From the NCBI RefSeq assembly GCF_000698595.1, contig NZ_JFHC01000017.1, positions 48,206-112,205 on the forward strand: DNA of 64,000 bases. Reading direction: 5' to 3'. Below, piece by piece: positions 60,316 through 64,000 of the stretch. How positions within the stretch are numbered: position 1 is the first letter of the stretch; the number at the start of each line of letters is the position of its first letter. The DNA is from Caballeronia glathei. GTDB lineage: Bacteria; Pseudomonadota; Gammaproteobacteria; Burkholderiales; Burkholderiaceae. A program made the position numbers and the translations under genes. A model generated the notes under the pieces. It did no database searches and was not told the DNA's origin. It saw only the letters and a list, made by a program, of their open reading frames with translations.

Positions 60316-61137
60316 TCAACACGGCTCCCGCAGCAGGAAGTCGCGCACCAGCGCAGCTACTTCCGCGGTCCGGGTAATCACGAAGAGGTGACCGTCCTCG
60401 ATGACGTGAAGCGTCGACTGGCGGATGCGGGCAGCGAGAATCCTCGCATTGACGAGCGGGACGATGGGGTCGTCGTCACCGTGCATGACGAGTGTGGGCT
60501 GGCGCAGGCAGCCGAGCCAGAGCAGGCTGCTCCATCCCCACGCGGCCAGCAGCTGGTACACGTACCCACGTCCGCCCGGCGCCTGAATGTGACGTCCGTG
60601 CTCCTTCAGCAATTCGGGGTCGTCCCGGTACGCGCCACCGTAAATATCGGCGCCGACTTCCTGCAGATAGTCCGGGTCCCGATAGCGGCGCGACCCGATC
60701 AGCTTGGAAAGCACGGAAAGCTGCCCGGGCACCATGATGACGCCCGGCGAGGTGGCGGCCAGCACCAGTCGCCGGCAACGCGACGGATACAGATACGCGA
60801 ATTGCTGCGCGAGCGCTCCACCCCACGACACGCCGAGCACATCCACCTGCCCTTCATAGCCGAGCTTCGAGAGCAGCTTGTCGGTCAGTACCGCCATCGT
60901 GGAAAAGCGGTACGGCGCAAGGGGCGCGGGCGATCCGCCCACGCCCGGAATATCAAAGATGACGACTTCCACGTCGCCGAGCGCGTCGACGAACGGCTGG
61001 ACCAGTTCGAGATTGGCACCGATGCCATTGAAGATGACGAGCGGCGGCGAAACATCGCTGCCGTGCCAGATACCGACGCGGAGCCGTTGGCCGTCCAGAT
61101 CGACGGTCTGGATATCCAGGGTGCGCACACTTTGCAT
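60316..61137 (-). CDS. phaZ: Medium-chain-length PHA depolymerase
   Basis: 273 aa. Strong resemblance to Pseudomonas PhaZ: TVDLDGQRLRV, LVIFNGIGANLELVQPFVDAL, FDIPGVGGSPAPLAPYRF, LGVSWGGALAQQFAYLYPSRC, RQPTLVMHGDDDPIVPLVNARIL and IEDGHLFVITR. Catalytic triad Ser104, an Asp in 221-223, and His250. It degrades intracellular mcl-PHA to 3-hydroxy acids. Last gene of the leftward cluster. The alternative of a generic alpha/beta hydrolase is unlikely given the motifs and neighbours. Confidence 0.88.
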   Translation of the reverse strand: MQSVRTLDIQTVDLDGQRLRVGIWHGSDVSPPLVIFNGIGANLELVQPFVDALGDVEVVIFDIPGVGGSPAPLAPYRFSTMAVLTDKLLSKLGYEGQVDVLGVSWGGALAQQFAYLYPSRCRRLVLAATSPGVIMVPGQLSVLSKLIGSRRYRDPDYLQEVGADIYGGAYRDDPELLKEHGRHIQAPGGRGYVYQLLAAWGWSSLLWLGCLRQPTLVMHGDDDPIVPLVNARILAARIRQSTLHVIEDGHLFVITRTAEVAALVRDFLLREPC

Positions 61138-61207
61138 CGTTCTTGTCCGTGTGAATGTCAGAGGAACGCCGCGCGATAGCGCCGGCGTTCCGTACCGCGA
61201 GGCCGGG

Positions 61208-61630
61208 TTACTGCTTCGGCTGGAGCATCGCCTTGAATTCCTCGACGTTCTCCGCGACGCGGCTGCTTACCACCGCAAAACTCGCGGACGGGATTTTCCA
61301 GGCGGTGCCGGTGAATTCCTGCATGTTCGACACCGTGCCGACGTGGGCCTGACGCACCATGTCGCCAACGCTTGCGGACGCTCCTACTGGCGACGCATCC
61401 GGCTTCGTGACAAGCGTCTGCAATTGCGACATCGTCGTTCGCGCGATGTCGGCCTGCTTCTCGCCGAGGGACTGAATGCCCGCAAGCGCCGTCGTGGTGA
61501 GCGTCGCCAGCGCATCAACGTCCTTGCGGCGCGATTCGATGACGGCGTCCAGGTCGAATCCCGGCACCCTGAACTTGCCGAGCAGGCTGGTGTAATGGGC
61601 AAGAATGCTATTTTGCGCGGTTGATTCCAT
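61208..61630 (-). CDS. Phasin-family granule-associated protein
   Basis: 140 aa, start chosen at MESTAQNS because GGAGAGC precedes it. A helical, amphipathic protein of the phasin_2 type: FRVPGFDLDAVIESRRKDVDALATLTTTALAGIQSL, then KQADIARTTMSQLQTLV. Phasins coat PHA granules and limit coalescence. It sits between phaC and phaZ in the same direction. Confidence 0.85.
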   Translation of the reverse strand: MESTAQNSILAHYTSLLGKFRVPGFDLDAVIESRRKDVDALATLTTTALAGIQSLGEKQADIARTTMSQLQTLVTKPDASPVGASASVGDMVRQAHVGTVSNMQEFTGTAWKIPSASFAVVSSRVAENVEEFKAMLQPKQ

Positions 61631-61675
61631 GGTCAAGCTCTCCATTTGGATCATGTTGAAAAAGAATGCTGCGGG

Positions 61676-63367
61676 TCAAGCCTCGAGGGCGTAGGTTCCC
61701 GGCGCGTCGGCAAGCCGCTTGTGGCGCCTGTTGCCGAGCGCCCTGGGCGCGGCGCGCAGTTCGCCCGAACGTTCGGCGAGCCACTGGCGCCAGTCGCTCC
61801 ACCACGAATCCGCCTCGGGTCGAGCCCCGGCGAGCCATGCGTCGGCGTCTTCGGGCAGCTCCGCGTTACGGAAGAACTTTGCCTTGGGATTGCCCGGCGG
61901 ATTGATCAGGCTCTGGATATGGCCGCTCGAACTCAGCACGTACCGCGTCTTGCCGCCGAACGTGCGCGCCGTGCTGTAGACACCTTTCCACGGCGTGATG
62001 TGGTCCGTCATGCCGGCGAGGACGTACGTGTCGCACGTGACCTCCGACAAGTCGATCGGCGTGCCCAGGACATTCAGTGCCCGGGGCGTGCTGAACAGGT
62101 TGTTCGTGAAGATGTCGAGCAACTGGCCGTGCAGCTTCGCGGGCAGGCGCGTCGTATCGTTGTTCCAGTAGAGAATGTCGAAGGCAGGCGGCGCCTTGCC
62201 CAGCAGATAGTTGTTGACCCAGAAGTTCCAGACAAGATCGTTGGGCCTCATCCAGGCGAACACGCGGCCGATCTCCTCGCCCGCCAGCACGCCCTTGGCC
62301 ATGCTGTTCTGCTTGGCGAGCTCGACGGCCTCGGGTGTGCTGAAGAGCCCGAGTTGCGACTGGTTGATATTGTCCAGCACCGCCACCATGAGCGTGGCCG
62401 CGTTGACGGTCTTCTCGCCGCGGCTTGCCAGATGGCCAAGCAGGGCCGAGATCGTCATCGCGCCGGAGCAAGCGCCGTGGAGGTTCACGTCCGCGCTGCC
62501 GGTGATGTCGCGCACCGCCTGGATCGCCTCGATGAGCGCTGCGACGTACGTGTCCAGATCCCAGTCGCGATGTTCCCCGGTCGGGTTGCGCCAGCTCACG
62601 ACGAACACCTGAAACTCGTTATTGACCAGATACTCGACGATGCTCTTGCCCTTCGACAGGTCGAAGATGTAGTACTTGTTGATCTGCGGCGGCACGATCA
62701 GTTGCGGGCGTGCGTACACATTCGGGGTAGCCGGCGCGTATTGAATGAGTTCGAGTACCTCGTTGCGAAACACCACCGCACCGGGGGACGTACCGAGATT
62801 CCCGCCGACCTCGAACGCGGTCTTGTCGACCTGCGCGGGCATGCCCTTGTTGTTCAGCGTATCGGCCAGCATGTTCTTCAGGCCAGCAACGAGACTTGCG
62901 CCGCCCGAATCCACGACCTTCCTGAGCGCCGCGGGATTGCCGGCCAGCGTGTTGGTCGGCGCGAGTGCGTCGGTCATGAGCGACATCACGAACTGCGCGC
63001 GTTCCTTGCTCCTGTCATCGAGCGCCGAGCGCTCCACGAAACCGGCGAGCGCGTTGCGCCACGCCAGATAGCCCTGCAACGTCATGCGGTACAGCGAATG
63101 ATCGCGCCATGCCGGATCGGCGAAGCGTTTGTCGCCCTGCTGCGGCGGGGATGTCTCGTTGCCGCTCAAGGCCGACGTCAGATCGCGGGCGAGGGCTGCC
63201 GTCTGATCGAGCAGGAGCGCGGGATGCCGCACCGCCTGCGCGCCGATCTGCTGGGCGGCGGCGAAAATGTCGATGGCGCGCAGCCCGACGAACGGGTTGG
63301 GTCCAAGCATGCCGTCCGTCGCGCCAGCCGCGATGTCGTCATGCTCATTGCTCATGTTTGCTGCCAT
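61676..63367 (-). CDS. phaC: PHA synthase, class II-like (medium-chain-length)
   Basis: 563 aa, similar in length and sequence to Pseudomonas PhaC1/PhaC2: RFADPAWRDHSLYRMTLQGYLAWR, FVMSLMTDALAPTNTLAGNP, AFEVGGNLGTSPGAVVFRNEVLELIQY and KAPPAFDILYWNNDTTRLP. Lipase-like box GACSGA with catalytic Cys300; Asp455 (MTDHITPW) and His483 (SSGHIQS) complete the triad. It polymerises (R)-3-hydroxyacyl-CoA. GGAGATTGAG precedes the ATG. No separate PhaE/PhaR subunit is adjacent, as expected for classes I/II. Confidence 0.93.
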   Translation of the reverse strand: MAANMSNEHDDIAAGATDGMLGPNPFVGLRAIDIFAAAQQIGAQAVRHPALLLDQTAALARDLTSALSGNETSPPQQGDKRFADPAWRDHSLYRMTLQGYLAWRNALAGFVERSALDDRSKERAQFVMSLMTDALAPTNTLAGNPAALRKVVDSGGASLVAGLKNMLADTLNNKGMPAQVDKTAFEVGGNLGTSPGAVVFRNEVLELIQYAPATPNVYARPQLIVPPQINKYYIFDLSKGKSIVEYLVNNEFQVFVVSWRNPTGEHRDWDLDTYVAALIEAIQAVRDITGSADVNLHGACSGAMTISALLGHLASRGEKTVNAATLMVAVLDNINQSQLGLFSTPEAVELAKQNSMAKGVLAGEEIGRVFAWMRPNDLVWNFWVNNYLLGKAPPAFDILYWNNDTTRLPAKLHGQLLDIFTNNLFSTPRALNVLGTPIDLSEVTCDTYVLAGMTDHITPWKGVYSTARTFGGKTRYVLSSSGHIQSLINPPGNPKAKFFRNAELPEDADAWLAGARPEADSWWSDWRQWLAERSGELRAAPRALGNRRHKRLADAPGTYALEA

Positions 63368-63413
63368 CTCAATCTCCGTGCCTTCTCTTTTGTCTTGTCT
63401 AACCGCTTGACCA

Positions 63414-63878
63414 TCACGCCACGATCATCACGAGCGTTTGCGCAATCAGCGCGGGCTTGTCTTCGCCTTCGATCTGCAGTTCGTTGCCGGTCTTGACGAT
63501 GATGCGGCCGCCTTCCTTCCTTTCGACCGAGGTCAGCACCACGCGGCTTCGCACCCGGGCGCCCGCCTTGACGGGCGTCATGAAGCGCACCTTGTCGAGC
63601 CCGTAGTTCAGGGCGGCTGATGCATCCGACGGAACGAGACCTACCTCGATCGCGAGCGATGCCAGCAACGAAAGCGTCAGATAGCCGTGCGCGATCGTGC
63701 CGCCAAAAGGGCTGTCGCGTTTCGCGCGCTCGACATTCAGGTGAATCCACTGCATGTCGCCCGTGCACTGCGCGAAGGCGTCGATGCGCGCCTGGTCGAC
63801 GACGACCCAATCCGATACGCCCAGCTCCTGGCCGACGAACTCATCGATCGTCGCCATGCTGTATCCGGTAATGCTCAT
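63414..63878 (-). CDS. phaJ: MaoC-like (R)-specific enoyl-CoA hydratase
   Basis: 154 aa hot-dog fold protein with the catalytic pattern TGDMQWIHLNVERAKRDSPFGGTIAHGYLTLSL (Asp41, His46). It hydrates trans-2-enoyl-CoA from beta-oxidation to (R)-3-hydroxyacyl-CoA, the substrate of the adjacent synthase. The ATG overlaps the ligase stop (ATGA) and has GGAAGG upstream; a second Met at residue 8 is a weaker alternative. It is 46 bp upstream of phaC. The phaJ assignment rests on context plus the motif. Confidence 0.82.
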   Translation of the reverse strand: MSITGYSMATIDEFVGQELGVSDWVVVDQARIDAFAQCTGDMQWIHLNVERAKRDSPFGGTIAHGYLTLSLLASLAIEVGLVPSDASAALNYGLDKVRFMTPVKAGARVRSRVVLTSVERKEGGRIIVKTGNELQIEGEDKPALIAQTLVMIVA

Positions 63879-64000
63879 GCTGTTGCCTTCCTTTCGAGCG
63901 AGCAGGCGAACTGTTCGCGCAGCCGCTTCTTGTTCAGTTTGCCCACGCTCGTCTTGTCGAGCTGATCGACGATCTTCACGATCTGCGGCACGGCGTACTT
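63875..64000 (-). CDS. AMP-dependent acyl-CoA synthetase, C-terminal end (rest outside window)
   Basis: Only the last 41 residues are present: KYAVPQIVKIVDQLDKTSVG then KLNKKRLREQF. The K-x-x-VP...V-x-x-L-x-KTS-x-GK pattern is the C-terminal lid of acyl-CoA ligases, including the A10-motif lysine. As the first visible gene of the PHA cluster, it probably activates medium-chain fatty acids. The subfamily cannot be judged from this fragment. Confidence 0.8.
   Translation of the reverse strand, partial: KYAVPQIVKIVDQLDKTSVGKLNKKRLREQFACSLERKATA

Noticed and set aside
1..64000. CRISPR array, tRNA/rRNA, prophage or insertion sequence
   Set aside because: No regularly spaced direct repeats, no cloverleaf-like sequence with a recognisable anticodon arm, no integrase, transposase or terminal inverted repeats were found by eye.

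Overview
The window is about 64 kb of high-GC DNA, densely packed with genes. It looks like a chromosome or megaplasmid segment from a Burkholderia-type betaproteobacterium (Paraburkholderia, Caballeronia or Burkholderia sensu lato). This rests on the codon bias, a Burkholderia-style type VI secretion locus, an OmpC-like porin of the burkholderial type, many FCD-GntR/LysR/IclR/TetR-regulated catabolic cassettes and a PHA cluster. I found no rRNA, tRNA, CRISPR array, insertion sequence or prophage.

Layout. (1) 1-921: 3' end of a type II NADH dehydrogenase. (2) 1119-2366: an unrecognised 415-aa protein at the tail of the T6SS left arm. (3) 2541-22684: a complete T6SS locus in two divergent arms, tssJ-K-L-M-A leftwards and tssB-C-hcp-E-F-G-clpV-vgrG-YwqK-repeat protein rightwards, closed by a convergent PAAR-like gene. 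The central 640-bp intergenic region carries a sigma-70-like promoter followed by an intrinsic terminator (possible small RNA or leader attenuator). (4) 22944-28444: a leftward operon, GntR(FCD) - NodB-family hydrolase - FAH-family hydrolase - cupin - SnoaL-like protein, divergent from cytochrome b561 and a porin; palindromes lie between them. (5) 28685-30141: FrnE/DsbA-like protein and a DUF4142 protein. (6) 30754-34510: D-tartrate dehydratase with a DctA-type transporter and a divergent LysR regulator. (7) 35130-36524: MFS exporter. (8) 36700-44455: IclR regulator divergent from a seven-gene operon joining a polyamine-type ABC importer to a three-subunit amine/opine-dehydrogenase-like flavoenzyme. 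(9) 44609-50634: remnant of a branched-chain amino acid binding protein, a CNMP-domain/thioredoxin-reductase-like fusion, a SnoaL-TetR pair with an operator inside its promoter, and membrane proteins (AI-2E family, VIT1-like). (10) 51031-55803: envelope lipoproteins, a SulP transporter and small periplasmic proteins. (11) 56454-60134: a three-lipoprotein operon, two tandem LssY_C paralogues plus an alpha/beta hydrolase. (12) 60316-64000: a leftward medium-chain-length PHA cluster (acyl-CoA ligase end, MaoC hydratase, class II-like PHA synthase, phasin, mcl-PHA depolymerase).

How they work together. The T6SS locus encodes baseplate, membrane complex, tube, sheath and recycling ATPase, so it is probably a functional injection machine. 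Its obvious cargo is limited to VgrG/PAAR and perhaps the 415-aa orphan. The PHA cluster encodes a whole cycle: activate fatty acid, make (R)-3-hydroxyacyl-CoA, polymerise, coat granule, mobilise. The other cassettes are substrate-specific regulator/transporter/enzyme modules typical of soil or plant-associated Burkholderiales. The best candidates for undescribed systems are the lipoprotein trio at 56454-60134, the GntR-NodB-FAH-cupin-SnoaL operon, and the unknown protein next to tssA.
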